Shown: positions 45,254 through 54,559, counted from the first letter of the stretch. The stretch: 64,000 bases of DNA from SZUA-430 sp040381215 (GCA_040381215.1 JBEIHO010000005.1:1-64000), one strand, 5' to 3'. Notes: generated by a model from the letters alone, not told the origin. Numbers and translations are program-made.

Positions 45254-46357
45254 TTACTTCGCCATGTCCATGAGGCCGCTGAAGCCACTCGGCTTGTGCG
45301 CCCCGATGACAAGCTGCTCCAGCACCCCCGCCCCTTCTCTCACAAGGCCATTGGGCCCGCGCAACGTTGCCTTCGAAAAGGCCTGCACGTGGAGAAAATG
45401 AAACTCGGAAGTGTTCACCTTGTCGACGTCGTAGCTGTCGGAGGCAACCCTGAGTTCTCCATGCAGGCGGCCATGGCCCCACTCAGGGTGCGTATAGCCC
45501 AGCCCGCTCATGAAGAAATTCCATTGAGGCTTGAGTTCGATCGAGTACGCCTGCCCCTGCTCATCCGTCATGCGGATCGTCGCCGCCGCGGCATGACGCG
45601 TGCCGGGTTTGTAGATGATGGCGGATTGGCATTCCTGCATGTGATCGACCGGGCCCGTTCCGACCGGCGACATGACCGCATGCGTATTCCACGGCCGCCC
45701 CGTCTCATCGGCATTGTTGTGATACAGGGTTATCCTGTCATCGAAATTCATCGGTGCCCAGAGCCAGTAAAACTGGGGCGCCCGCGCCGGTGCCGTTGGT
45801 TGCGGGTCACTGTGGCCAACCGGCCGCACGCCCCATGATCGATCGCGCGTCCCCAGGCAGCTGGATGCGATCTCGATCCGACGCCCCTTCACCTCGATCC
45901 AGCCCTCATAGGACCCGTTCTGGGTCAGGCGAGTATAATCCATGAAAGTCCGCGGCCCGATGCGGTAGGTGAACCGCGGCTCCTCGATCGCGCCTGCGCG
46001 AGACGTGAAGACGAGATCGGCAGCAATGCCGTGCTCGTTACGGTCCACTTGCACCCGAAGGCGGTGCAAGGGTTCCATCACGCTGACCTGCAAGGGGCCG
46101 ACCCGGGTATTCATCCGCTCCATGTGCAGGATGCGCGATGCACGCAGATTGTGCTGCACGCCATCAAGGACGACGCAGAAGGCCCCATCCATGACATTGA
46201 GAGCCGGATAGACGCCAAGCGCGGCAGCAAAGAACACCGCTCCATCCGGCGTGTAGCCATTGAAGAAATACCGGTCATAGAAATTCCGGTCGGTTCCGGC
46301 ATAGGCAATCGGCTCTGCCGTTTGATGGATCGGATAGTCATCGGCCTTGCTGAGCAT
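45254..46357 (-). CDS. DUF7064/CrtC-like lipocalin-fold protein
   Basis: 367 residues from the ATG at 46357; an in-frame start at 46384 is also possible. A beta-rich protein with the GTRDRSWGVRP motif. The (G)RDRSWG motif and overall layout resemble hydroxyneurosporene-synthase-like (CrtC) and DUF7064 proteins. Members are thought to bind or hydrate long isoprenoid or polyketide chains; I cannot confirm activity. First gene of the leftward run, divergent from the DUF423 gene. Confidence 0.65.
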   Translation of the reverse strand: MLSKADDYPIHQTAEPIAYAGTDRNFYDRYFFNGYTPDGAVFFAAALGVYPALNVMDGAFCVVLDGVQHNLRASRILHMERMNTRVGPLQVSVMEPLHRLRVQVDRNEHGIAADLVFTSRAGAIEEPRFTYRIGPRTFMDYTRLTQNGSYEGWIEVKGRRIEIASSCLGTRDRSWGVRPVGHSDPQPTAPARAPQFYWLWAPMNFDDRITLYHNNADETGRPWNTHAVMSPVGTGPVDHMQECQSAIIYKPGTRHAAAATIRMTDEQGQAYSIELKPQWNFFMSGLGYTHPEWGHGRLHGELRVASDSYDVDKVNTSEFHFLHVQAFSKATLRGPNGLVREGAGVLEQLVIGAHKPSGFSGLMDMAK

Positions 46358-46453
46358 GCAGCCAACCTCCTGGTCGCGGATCAAGCCTGTCCCGCGGACT
46401 TATGTGCACAAGCCGGATAGTGGTACAAAGCCTGCAACATGAAAAGGTGCAAC

Positions 46454-46840
46454 ATGAACCGCCTCTGGCTTGTCGCAGGCTGCCTGAACATGCTTCTCGC
46501 ACTTCTGGTGGCAGCCGCGACAGGCCATGGGGCACCAGCAGGCCCTCTTGCCGAAGGACGACTGGCGCTTGAGACAGCACGCGAACTGCATCTCGTGCAC
46601 GCGCTCGCCCTTCTCATGCTCGGGGTGCTCCCGCCGCAACAGGCCAATACCCGGCTGCTGACGATCGCAGGATCGGCCTTCCTTGTCGGCATCGCCTTCT
46701 TCCCCTGCGGGATCTATGCAAGCCGCATCCTCGGCTTCGAAGTGATACGCCCGCTCGTCCCCGTCGGTGGCATGGCGTTCATGCTGGGGTGGGTTCTCAT
46801 GGCCGGCGCCTTCATGCGCAATGGGCGCCCCATCCGCTAA
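46454..46840 (+). CDS. DUF423 membrane protein
   Basis: 128 residues with four membrane segments. VAAATGHGAPAG, ELHLVHALALLMLGVL and VPVGGMAFMLGWVLMAG match the DUF423 (YgdD) pattern. The ATG at 46454 has an AAGG ribosome site; an ATG at 46439 is in frame. Divergent from the CrtC-like gene. Role unknown. Confidence 0.78.
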   Translation: MNRLWLVAGCLNMLLALLVAAATGHGAPAGPLAEGRLALETARELHLVHALALLMLGVLPPQQANTRLLTIAGSAFLVGIAFFPCGIYASRILGFEVIRPLVPVGGMAFMLGWVLMAGAFMRNGRPIR

Positions 46841-46954
46841 GGAAACGGGATCAGACACCCCGGAAACCCTACGTCAACTGACACCGCATCTCGACTTCCA
46901 GCAGGTTTCGTTTAGATCTGCTCTGGCCAACCCGTTCTTGGGATCGTTTGAGAC

Positions 46955-48433
46955 ATGTCCGACAATATCGTGATCGTGGGCGCCGGAATTGCCGGCCTCG
47001 GTTCTGCCATGGCCCTTGCGCGGGAGGGGCGTCGCATCACCGTCCTCGATCGCGATCCGCCACCATCCACCGACGCCGAAACTGCCTTCGAGAAGTGGGA
47101 ACGCAAGGGCGTCACGCAACTTCGCCACAGCCACGTGTTTCTCGGATGCCTCGTCTCGCTGCTGCGCGCACGTCATCCCCGTCTGCATGCGATGCTTCTC
47201 GAGGCCGGCGCACGTGAAGTCACCTTCTCCGAGAGCCTGCCGCCGCAATTGCAATCGGCCTACGCTGTCGGCGCAGGCGATGACGACATGGCGTTCCTGT
47301 TCTCGCGCCGCACCACGCTGGAATACGTGATGCGCGCCTACGTTCAGACGCTGCCGGGCGTCGCGTTTGAAACCGGCGTGCGCGTGAAGAGCCTGGCGAC
47401 AGAAAGCCAGGGCAACGCGCTTCGAGTCATCGGCGTGAACCAGGAAACCGATGCAGAGCCCTTGCACCTGCGGCAAGCCGACCTCGTCATTGACGCGAGC
47501 GGCCGCAATTCTTTGCTGACGGATGATCTTCGCAGCAAGGGCGCCGCCATCGAAGAGGACCGGCATCCCGCCGGCATCCTCTATTTCACCCGGCACTATC
47601 GCCTCAGGGATGGCGAAGCCGAACCGCCCCGCGACAACATCCCCGGCGCCGGCGATCTTGGCTACATAAAGTTCGGGGTCTTTGCCGCCGACAACAGGCA
47701 CTTCTCGATTACGCTGGCGGTCCCCGAGATCGAGCAGCGGCTACGCCTTGTGACCCTCGACCCCAAGGTCTTTGATGCGATCTGCAACCGCATACCCGGC
47801 ATGGCCCGCTGGATAGAGCCCCGTCGCGCCGAACCCGTCACCAAGGTTTTCGGCATGGGCAATCTCTTCAATGTCTGGCGCAACTATGTGAAGGAAGACC
47901 AGCCCCAGGCGCTGAATTTCTTTGCCGTCGGGGATGCCGCCATCCGCACCAACCCGCTCTACGGACGCGGCTGCTCGTTGTCTGTCATGCACGCCCACAT
48001 CCTCTCGGACATCCTGGACCGCACGGCCGATCCGGCAACCCGCGCACGTCTCTTCGAACAAGACAGCCGCCGCGAGATCCGCCCCTACTGGGATGCCATC
48101 GTCAAGCAGGACCAGGGCGCCATCCGCCGCGCCCGGAACGAACAGAAGCCCGGCTACCGCCCCCGCATGAAGGCGCGACTGATCCGCAGCTTTGCCGAAG
48201 ACGCCATTGGCCCCGCAACACGCCGGCACCTGGACGTCTACCGGGCCATCATGAAGACCTTCCACATGCTCGAAGCGCCGACCGTTTGGTTGAAAAACCC
48301 CGTTGTCATGGCGAAGGTCCTCTGGACGTGGATCACGCCAAGGTCGGCAAAGGCGGATCTCTACCCGCCCAAGCCTGGGCCGGGGCGCGACGAGATGCTG
48401 GCCAGCCTCGGTCTGACGAAACAAACGGCCTGA
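46955..48433 (+). CDS. FAD-dependent oxidoreductase/monooxygenase
   Basis: 492 residues. N-terminal FAD-binding VGAGIAGLGSA (residues about 7-17) with Asp at the end of strand 2 (VLDRDPP), and the FAD-contact motif FFAVGDAAIRTNPLYGRGCS near 325-345. The pattern fits group A monooxygenases and epoxidases or geranylgeranyl-reductase-like flavoproteins. The epoxide hydrolase gene follows after 18 bases, so an epoxidation-hydrolysis sequence is plausible. Confidence 0.82.
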   Translation: MSDNIVIVGAGIAGLGSAMALAREGRRITVLDRDPPPSTDAETAFEKWERKGVTQLRHSHVFLGCLVSLLRARHPRLHAMLLEAGAREVTFSESLPPQLQSAYAVGAGDDDMAFLFSRRTTLEYVMRAYVQTLPGVAFETGVRVKSLATESQGNALRVIGVNQETDAEPLHLRQADLVIDASGRNSLLTDDLRSKGAAIEEDRHPAGILYFTRHYRLRDGEAEPPRDNIPGAGDLGYIKFGVFAADNRHFSITLAVPEIEQRLRLVTLDPKVFDAICNRIPGMARWIEPRRAEPVTKVFGMGNLFNVWRNYVKEDQPQALNFFAVGDAAIRTNPLYGRGCSLSVMHAHILSDILDRTADPATRARLFEQDSRREIRPYWDAIVKQDQGAIRRARNEQKPGYRPRMKARLIRSFAEDAIGPATRRHLDVYRAIMKTFHMLEAPTVWLKNPVVMAKVLWTWITPRSAKADLYPPKPGPGRDEMLASLGLTKQTA

Positions 48434-48451
48434 AGCAGGGAGAGCCAGGAC

Positions 48452-49414
48452 ATGACCGTGAACTGGAATGAACCGCACTACGCCCAGACCAATGGCATCC
48501 GGATGGCCTATTTCGAGCAAGGCACCGGCGTGCCCGTCGTGCTCTGCCACGGGTTCCCGGAACTCGGCTATGCCTGGCGGCACCAGGTACCCGCCCTTGC
48601 CTCCGCAGGCTTCCGCGCCATCGCGCCGGACCAGCGCGGCTTTGGCTTCACGGATCGCCCTGCAGAGATCGATTCCTATGATATTCGTCACCTGACCGAC
48701 GATCTTGTAGGCTTGCTCGACCACCTTGGCATCGGGAAGGCCGTCTTCGTCGGCCATGATTGGGGCGGGTCGGTGGTCTGGGCAATGCCGCTGCTGCACC
48801 CGGAACGCGTCGCAGGCGTGATAGGCGTCAACACGCCCTTCCTGCCACGCCCGCCCATGGATCCGATTGCGCTGATGCGTGCCGCCTATGGCGACGACAT
48901 GTACATCGTCTATTTCCAGAAGCCCGGCCCGGCCGATGCTGTCCTGGCAGCAGACCCTGGCAAGACCCTGCGCTTCTTCTATCGCAAGTCTTCCATGACA
49001 ATCGCCGAGTACGACCGCCTGCCGGCCGAGCAGCGCAAGCTCGCCCTTGTCGCAGCACTGCAGTCAGACGAAACCCTGTGGCCCGGCACGCCCTTGCACA
49101 CGCCCGAGGAACACGCCCACTTCGTGGCCACCTTCACCCGCACGGGCTTCACGGGCGGCATCAACTGGTACCGGAACTTCACCCGGAACTGGCAGATAAT
49201 GGAAAACATCCCGCAGAGGGTCGACTGCCCGGCCCTGATGGTCATGGCCGAGAACGACATCGTCCTGCGCCCGGCTCTGGCTGACGGCATGGAAAATTTC
49301 GTTCCCGACATTGAAAAGCACCTGATAGCCGATTGCGGGCACTGGACGCAGTCCGAGAAGCCCCACGAACTCAACCACATCATGGTCAACTGGCTGCGAA
49401 AGCGGTTCGGTTAA
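48452..49414 (+). CDS. Soluble epoxide hydrolase (alpha/beta-hydrolase)
   Basis: 320 residues. HGFPE (oxyanion), nucleophile Asp in VGHDWGG, acid Asp in MAENDIVL and base His in CGHWTQSEKP; the two-tyrosine lid position INWYRN is present. This is a full, active-looking epoxide hydrolase set. It is coupled to the upstream FAD oxidoreductase gene. Confidence 0.92.
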   Translation: MTVNWNEPHYAQTNGIRMAYFEQGTGVPVVLCHGFPELGYAWRHQVPALASAGFRAIAPDQRGFGFTDRPAEIDSYDIRHLTDDLVGLLDHLGIGKAVFVGHDWGGSVVWAMPLLHPERVAGVIGVNTPFLPRPPMDPIALMRAAYGDDMYIVYFQKPGPADAVLAADPGKTLRFFYRKSSMTIAEYDRLPAEQRKLALVAALQSDETLWPGTPLHTPEEHAHFVATFTRTGFTGGINWYRNFTRNWQIMENIPQRVDCPALMVMAENDIVLRPALADGMENFVPDIEKHLIADCGHWTQSEKPHELNHIMVNWLRKRFG

Positions 49415-49488
49415 GGTTTCTCCCGCGCGGTTTTGCCAGCCTTGCTTGTTGCGTTATCATTGGACAAGCCTTGAGGGGGACAACACAC

Positions 49489-49953
49489 ATGCCAGCCTTG
49501 CCCGAAATGACGCCTGCCAACATGTATCTGATGCTCAACCTGGGAGTTCTACCCTTCTGGGCCATGCTAATGCTTCTGCCGCATGCCAGAATAACCGAGC
49601 AAGTCGTCCATTCGATCGCCCTGCCCTTGATCCTCGGCGTGACCTACGCGTGGCTGCTTGCCACTGCGCTGACCTCACCCGCTCCGGAAGGCGCAGGCTT
49701 CGCATCCCTCGACGCCCTGATGAAGACCTTCAGCGTCGAGATCGCACTGGTCGCCGGATGGGCCCATTACCTCGTGTTCGACCTCTTTGTGGGCGCCTGG
49801 CAGGCACGCGACGCACAGCGCGTCGGGCTCAATCACCTGCTGCTGATCCCGTGCCTGCTGCTGACCCTCTTGGTCGGCCCGATTGGCCTGGTGACCTATC
49901 TCATGATCAGGGGATTGTCAGGAAAAGGCGGCACCAGCCTGTTTGAAGGGTGA
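49489..49953 (+). CDS. ABA4-like membrane protein
   Basis: 154 residues from the ATG at 49489, with GAGGGGG 9 bases upstream. Four membrane segments. YLVFDLFVGAWQARDAQRVG and LVGPIGLVTYLMIRGLSG match the ABA4-like family (DUF4281). Plant ABA4 is needed for neoxanthin formation. Here it follows an epoxidase-like and an epoxide hydrolase gene. The end is overlapped by the convergent SDR gene by 36 bases. Confidence 0.82.
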   Translation: MPALPEMTPANMYLMLNLGVLPFWAMLMLLPHARITEQVVHSIALPLILGVTYAWLLATALTSPAPEGAGFASLDALMKTFSVEIALVAGWAHYLVFDLFVGAWQARDAQRVGLNHLLLIPCLLLTLLVGPIGLVTYLMIRGLSGKGGTSLFEG

Positions 49954-50793
49954 GCCGCACATGACCTCGCTGCGGCGCCAGAGCTCCGCAGCGACGGCCG
50001 TGTCGTGCGAAACCACGGAAGACCGCGCCGGCTGGCACTTGTCGAAATACTGCCCGGTGACAAGCTTCAGCGCAGGATCCGTCGCCACGTGGACGCTGGT
50101 GCGTGCACCTTCGCGCTCGGGGATCGCCGCGATGCGCTTGGCAGCCTCGAACAACATCCGGAAGACGGTGCCATTGTTGTTGCCGAAGGCCGAAGCCACG
50201 AAGCCGGGATGCAGGCAATTGGCGGTCACCCGCGTTCCCTCCAGGCGCCGCGCAAGCTCGTAGGTGAAATAGATGTTTGCAAGCTTCGAGCGCGAATAGG
50301 CCGTCCAGCCGGAATAGCCCCGCTCCATTTGAAGGTCATCAAGGTCGAGCCGCGCCCCCTGGTGCGCCGCCGAGGCAACATTCACCACCCGCCCCTGGTC
50401 AGCCGCAGCCAAGAGACCCAGCACCTCTGACGTCAGCAGGAAATAGGCCAGATGGTTGAGCGCAAGGGTCATCTCGATCCCGTCCGCGCTGAGCTGTCGC
50501 GACTGGAACATGGCACCGGCGTTGTTGACCAGGACATCGATGTGCCCGAAACGCTCCTGCAGGGCACCCGCCGCATGCAGAACGCCGCGACGCGATGACA
50601 GGTCGGCCTGGATGAAATGGATCTGTTCGTTGCCTGTCTGCGCGCGCAAGGCTCGGATGACGGTATCACCCTTGGCCGTGTTGCGACCGATAAGCGTTAC
50701 ATGTGCGCCGCGCGAGGCCAGTTCACGCCCCGTCTCACGCCCGATGCCGTCAGTGCCACCTGTGACAACGACGATCTTGTCCTTCATGTTCAT
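49918..50793 (-). CDS. Short-chain dehydrogenase/reductase, retinol-dehydrogenase-like
   Basis: 291 residues. TGGTDGIG nucleotide site, NNAG, catalytic Ser/Tyr/Lys in NVASAAHQG and AYSRSKLAN, and CLHPGFVASAFG. The Arg in IGRN suggests NADP(H). The subclass looks like retinol dehydrogenases/protochlorophyllide reductases. The start overlaps the aldolase stop by four bases. The tail overlaps the ABA4-like gene convergently. Confidence 0.9.
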   Translation of the reverse strand: MNMKDKIVVVTGGTDGIGRETGRELASRGAHVTLIGRNTAKGDTVIRALRAQTGNEQIHFIQADLSSRRGVLHAAGALQERFGHIDVLVNNAGAMFQSRQLSADGIEMTLALNHLAYFLLTSEVLGLLAAADQGRVVNVASAAHQGARLDLDDLQMERGYSGWTAYSRSKLANIYFTYELARRLEGTRVTANCLHPGFVASAFGNNNGTVFRMLFEAAKRIAAIPEREGARTSVHVATDPALKLVTGQYFDKCQPARSSVVSHDTAVAAELWRRSEVMCGSPFKQAGAAFS

Positions 50794-51437
50794 GCCCCTT
50801 TTCCCACGGCCTCGAGGCAGGCTGTGACCAGCCCCCGGGCCCGACGCGAAATGTCCTCATCACTATACGCGGGTTTGAACAGGCTGCTCCCGACACCAAA
50901 CCCATCCGCCCCGGCCCTGACCCAGTCCGCCATTGTCTGTTGATCCACGCCGCCGACGGGAAAGATGCGGGCAAGATCCGACGGCAGGACGGCTCGAAGC
51001 GCCTTGAGGCCTGCAGGCCCGACCACCTCGGCCGGAAACAACTTGAGCACCGAGGCACCCGCCGCAACAGCCGCAAACGCTTCACTGGGTGTCATCACGC
51101 CAGGCATCAGCGGAACGGCAGCACGACGCCCGGCCTTCATGACCTCGAGGTCGAGATTGGGCATCACAAGGAACTCCGCACCAGCCGAAACAGCATCTTC
51201 GACATCGCCCGGACGCAAGACCGTCCCCGCGCCGACAAGCGCATCTGCGGGAATGGCCGCGCGTGCCTCGCGGATGGATTGAAACGGCTGCGGCGAATTG
51301 AGGGTGACCTCCATGAGGCGCACGCCCGCCTGATACAAGGTGCGCGCCACGCCTGCCGCCCGCTCCGGCTGCAGCCCGCGCAGGACCACGACCAGGGGAA
51401 CCGCCGCGATGGCCGCGGAAAAGCGCTGTGCAAGCAG
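50790..51437 (-). CDS. dgoA: 2-dehydro-3-deoxy-6-phosphogalactonate aldolase, start uncertain
   Basis: The core is complete: EVTLNSPQPFQSI, GAGTVL, KLFPAEVVGPAGLKALRAVLP with the Schiff-base Lys, and GGVDQQTM. This signature separates KDPGal from KDPG aldolases. Family members begin about 10-15 residues before the first standard start in this frame (GTG at 51389). The frame holds no ATG, GTG or TTG upstream, but a CTG at 51437 has GGAG at exactly 8 bases, giving LLAQRFSAAIAAVPLVVVLRG. The called start is that CTG; if wrong, use 51389. First gene before the SDR gene on the same transcript. Confidence 0.78.
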   Translation of the reverse strand: MLAQRFSAAIAAVPLVVVLRGLQPERAAGVARTLYQAGVRLMEVTLNSPQPFQSIREARAAIPADALVGAGTVLRPGDVEDAVSAGAEFLVMPNLDLEVMKAGRRAAVPLMPGVMTPSEAFAAVAAGASVLKLFPAEVVGPAGLKALRAVLPSDLARIFPVGGVDQQTMADWVRAGADGFGVGSSLFKPAYSDEDISRRARGLVTACLEAVGKGA

Positions 51438-51585
51438 GGTGAATACTCCGTTTCCACGGCCCTGCCCCGACCAGGCAGAGAATCCGAACTGAAGAAGATA
51501 TCAGAGTTATCAACGAATTTGAAACAGCTGTTGGTCTACGCTCCTGTCAATGGCCGGCGAAAGACCAGCAACAAGTGGGGTTCTC

Positions 51586-51966
51586 ATGAAAGTACTTGTG
51601 GTGGATGACTACAGCACGATGCGTCGCATCATTCGCAATCTGCTGACCCAGATCGGATACACCGACGTCGATGAAGCTTCTGACGGCGGGGACGCCTTGC
51701 TCAAGCTTCGCCAGGCCCAGTACGGCCTCGTGATTTCCGATTGGAACATGGAGCCCATGACCGGCTACGACCTGCTCAAGCAGGTGCGCTCGGATGACAG
51801 GCTGAAGACAACCCCCTTCATCATGGTCACCGCGGAATCCAAGACCGACAACGTGATTGCAGCAAAGAAGGCGGGCGTCGACAACTACATCGTCAAGCCG
51901 TTCAATGCGGCAACGCTGCAACAGAAGATCAACGCAGTCATGCCGCCCGCGATCAAGCCCAACTGA
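51586..51966 (+). CDS. cheY: Chemotaxis response regulator CheY
   Basis: 126 residues from the ATG at 51586, a stand-alone receiver. Acidic pair D7 and D8, phospho-Asp52 (VISDWNMEP), Thr in MVTAES and Lys in VKPF are present. Phosphorylated CheY binds the flagellar switch. The cheZ gene follows after 19 bases; no flagellar gene is in the window. Confidence 0.95.
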   Translation: MKVLVVDDYSTMRRIIRNLLTQIGYTDVDEASDGGDALLKLRQAQYGLVISDWNMEPMTGYDLLKQVRSDDRLKTTPFIMVTAESKTDNVIAAKKAGVDNYIVKPFNAATLQQKINAVMPPAIKPN

Positions 51967-51985
51967 ACAAGCAGGAACTTCAACC

Positions 51986-52762
51986 ATGTCGGCGCTTCCT
52001 GCACACAGGGACACGGAACAGTTCGAAGCCCTCGAGCGGGCCATGCGCGAGACACCGCGCGGCCAGGCTTTCCTTGACGAGTTCGCCCGTCGTCTCCGCG
52101 CAGGCGACACGGACAGGGTCCTCGCAGCCCTCGGCGACCTGCGCTCGGCCCTGACCGACACCATCACCAACTCAAGCCTCGAGGTACTGCGCCGCGAGCT
52201 CGAGACGATGGCCGCATCCATCGCGCAGACACGCCGCGAGATCGCCTCGATCAGGCCGGAAGGCCCCGGCAACAACCGGATTGTGACGGCGACAGAGGAA
52301 CTCGACTTTGTCATCAAGTCGACCGAGCGGGCCACCTCCGACATTCTCGGTGCGGCGGAACGAATTCAGGAAATCGTCAACGAGTTCCGGGCAAAGGGCG
52401 TTACCGACCCCTTGTGCGATGAACTTGAAATGCACGGCACCAACCTGATGATGGCATGCTCGTTCCAGGATCTCACCGGCCAGCGCATGTCGAAGGTCGT
52501 GAACACGCTGCGCTACCTCGAGACCCGCGTGAATGCCATGATCGAGATCTGGGGCATCACTGCAGAGGATGCCGCAGAGCATGCAGGCTTCGGGCTCACC
52601 CAAAGGCCGGACGGCCACCTCCTCAACGGCCCTGCCCGCGACGGCGAGGGCGTGGCCCAGGACGATATTGATCGCCTGCTGAACGGTGACACGGCGGTGG
52701 AGGACGCAGCCATGCCCGGCGCCGCCGCATCGCAGGACGACATCGACGCCCTGTTCCGGTAG
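51986..52762 (+). CDS. cheZ: CheY-P phosphatase CheZ
   Basis: 258 residues from the ATG at 51986. Long helical core; catalytic Asp162 and Gln166 in SFQDLTGQRMSKV correspond to D143 and Q147 of E. coli CheZ. The tail ends in SQDDIDALFR, a CheY-binding-type motif; a second copy, AQDDIDRLLNG, lies at about 224-234. CheZ is found in only some alphaproteobacteria. Confidence 0.95.
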   Translation: MSALPAHRDTEQFEALERAMRETPRGQAFLDEFARRLRAGDTDRVLAALGDLRSALTDTITNSSLEVLRRELETMAASIAQTRREIASIRPEGPGNNRIVTATEELDFVIKSTERATSDILGAAERIQEIVNEFRAKGVTDPLCDELEMHGTNLMMACSFQDLTGQRMSKVVNTLRYLETRVNAMIEIWGITAEDAAEHAGFGLTQRPDGHLLNGPARDGEGVAQDDIDRLLNGDTAVEDAAMPGAAASQDDIDALFR

Positions 52763-52865
52763 GCCCACCCGCCGGAACCGCCGCACGGACCCGCCCGTCC
52801 TTGCTTTTTGCACTGCACTCAGCCGATAACAGGCCTCTGACTGGCGGGGCTGGGTGGATAGCTGA

Positions 52866-53450
52866 ATGGCCGAATCTCCGGACACAATTCTCCTTGCGCT
52901 CGGCACATCGACGGCCGCCATCCTGCTTGCCATCGTTATCATGACGTTCCTGATGGAGGATCTGGCCACCGCAGGCGCTGCCATGCTGGCCGCGGCGGGA
53001 ACGATCTCGCCGGTCGCCGCGGCCTCAAGCCTGTTCGTCGGCATATTCCTCGGAGACCTCTCGCTCTATGCCCTCGGCGCGGTCGCACGCAAGCACCCCT
53101 GGACGCTGGCCCGCATCGGCACGAACCGGTTGTCGCGGGGACAGGACTGGCTGCGCCAGCGCTACGTGACAGCCCTGATAGCCGCCCGCTGCCTGCCAGG
53201 GATGCGCCTGCCGACCTTCACCGCCAGCGGCTTCCTGAGCATGCCTTTCGGTACATTCTTTGCCGTCATGCTGATCGCCGGGGTGGCGTGGACAGCGGTG
53301 ATATTCACCCTGGTCTACAGTTTCGGGATCGCGATCGCGGAATCCCTCGGACCCTGGCGCTGGGTTGCAGCCCTGGCCCTCATCGCCTTCGTCCTCTCGG
53401 GCCCACGCATCGCGCGCTTCCTCATGTCCCGGGGAAAGACGGACCAGTGA
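52866..53450 (+). CDS. DedA/VTT-family membrane protein
   Basis: 194 residues with 5-6 membrane segments. FLMEDLATAGAAML near 30-45, GDLSLYALGAVAR and the conserved RCLPGMRLPTFTASGF stretch are DedA hallmarks. DedA/TMEM41-VTT proteins include lipid scramblases and undecaprenyl-phosphate translocases. The GTG start of the ATP-grasp gene overlaps its stop by four bases. Confidence 0.9.
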   Translation: MAESPDTILLALGTSTAAILLAIVIMTFLMEDLATAGAAMLAAAGTISPVAAASSLFVGIFLGDLSLYALGAVARKHPWTLARIGTNRLSRGQDWLRQRYVTALIAARCLPGMRLPTFTASGFLSMPFGTFFAVMLIAGVAWTAVIFTLVYSFGIAIAESLGPWRWVAALALIAFVLSGPRIARFLMSRGKTDQ

Positions 53451-54559
53451 ACGACCCGCTGGCCGGTGAGATCAGGCAACCCTACCGCGGTATGCCCCCG
53501 TTCGATGCCTCCGGTCCCGCCATCTCCTATTTCGAATTCTGGCCCCAGTACATCTTCTACGCCCCCCTGTGCGCCTATTGGGCCTGGCTGTCACTTCGCT
53601 TTGGCGGCATGACGCTTCCCACCATCGCCAACCCCAGGCTTCCATTGGGTGGATGGATCGGGGAGTCCAAGGCCAAGGTCTTCGAAACAGCCGGCCCACG
53701 GGCGCGAACATTCATAGCCAACTGGATGCTGGTTCACCGAACCCCAGCCCTTGGCGCAGCCCACGTCCTCGCCCGGGCCGCCACCGAACGCATCTCCCTG
53801 CCCTTCATCGCGAAGCCCGACAAAGGCTGCCGCGGCGTGGGCGTGAGGCGCATTCGAACGGCAGAGGAACTGGCGGCTTACATCGATGCATTCCCCGCCG
53901 ACCAGGACTTCATCGTCCAGGAGCTGATCGACCACGAGGCGGAAGCCGGCATCTTCTACGTGCGACACCCCGACGCCCCGAGGGGCCGCATCATCTCCGT
54001 GACACTGAAATACTTTCCCTATGTGCACGGCGACGGCGTCTCCACGCTGGAACAACTTATCCGTGATGACCCGCGTGCGGGCCGCCTGGCGCACATCTAC
54101 CTGCCGCGGCACGCGCACCGCCTCCAATGGGTCGTACCCCCGGGCCAACCCGTTCGCATCGCCTACACGGGCAGCCACAGCCGCGGCACGATATTCCGCA
54201 ACGGTAACGCCTTTGCGACCGAAGCCATGGCCCGGGCCTTCGACGACATTGCCTCGGACATGGATGAATTCTACTTCGGTCGCTTCGATGTGCGCTTCAC
54301 AGATATCGCAGCCCTCCAGCAAGGCCGCGGCTTCAGGATCGTCGAGATAAACGGCGCCGGTGCCGAGGCAACGCATGTCTGGGACCGCAACACGACCCTC
54401 CGGCAGGCCTACCGGGACCTGAGGGAGCAGTATCGGCTCCTCTGGCAGATCGGGGCGCACAACGCCCGGCGTGGCTTCAGGCCCGAACCGCTGGCGGCAG
54501 TGATCAACGCCTATCGCCATGAGACGGCGCTTTGGGCACAATACCCCCCGACGGAGTGA
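53447..54559 (+). CDS. ATP-grasp family protein, carboxylate-amine ligase-like
   Basis: 370 residues from a GTG overlapping the dedA-like stop. The N-terminal hydrophobic patch FEFWPQYIFYAPLCAYWAWL (about 30-55) may dip into the membrane. The ATP-grasp fold has FIAKPDKGCRGVGV, FIVQELIDHEAEAGI and, for metal binding, FGRFDVRFTD and FRIVEINGAGAEATH. It would join a carboxylate to an amine, or phosphorylate a similar group. Substrate unknown; the neighbours suggest a lipid. Confidence 0.82.
   Translation: MNDPLAGEIRQPYRGMPPFDASGPAISYFEFWPQYIFYAPLCAYWAWLSLRFGGMTLPTIANPRLPLGGWIGESKAKVFETAGPRARTFIANWMLVHRTPALGAAHVLARAATERISLPFIAKPDKGCRGVGVRRIRTAEELAAYIDAFPADQDFIVQELIDHEAEAGIFYVRHPDAPRGRIISVTLKYFPYVHGDGVSTLEQLIRDDPRAGRLAHIYLPRHAHRLQWVVPPGQPVRIAYTGSHSRGTIFRNGNAFATEAMARAFDDIASDMDEFYFGRFDVRFTDIAALQQGRGFRIVEINGAGAEATHVWDRNTTLRQAYRDLREQYRLLWQIGAHNARRGFRPEPLAAVINAYRHETALWAQYPPTE

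Noticed and set aside
46403..46410. TGTGCACA palindrome between the divergent genes of the 40-50 kb cluster
   Set aside because: Eight bases is too short to call an operator for the LuxR-type protein, though it lies in the right place.
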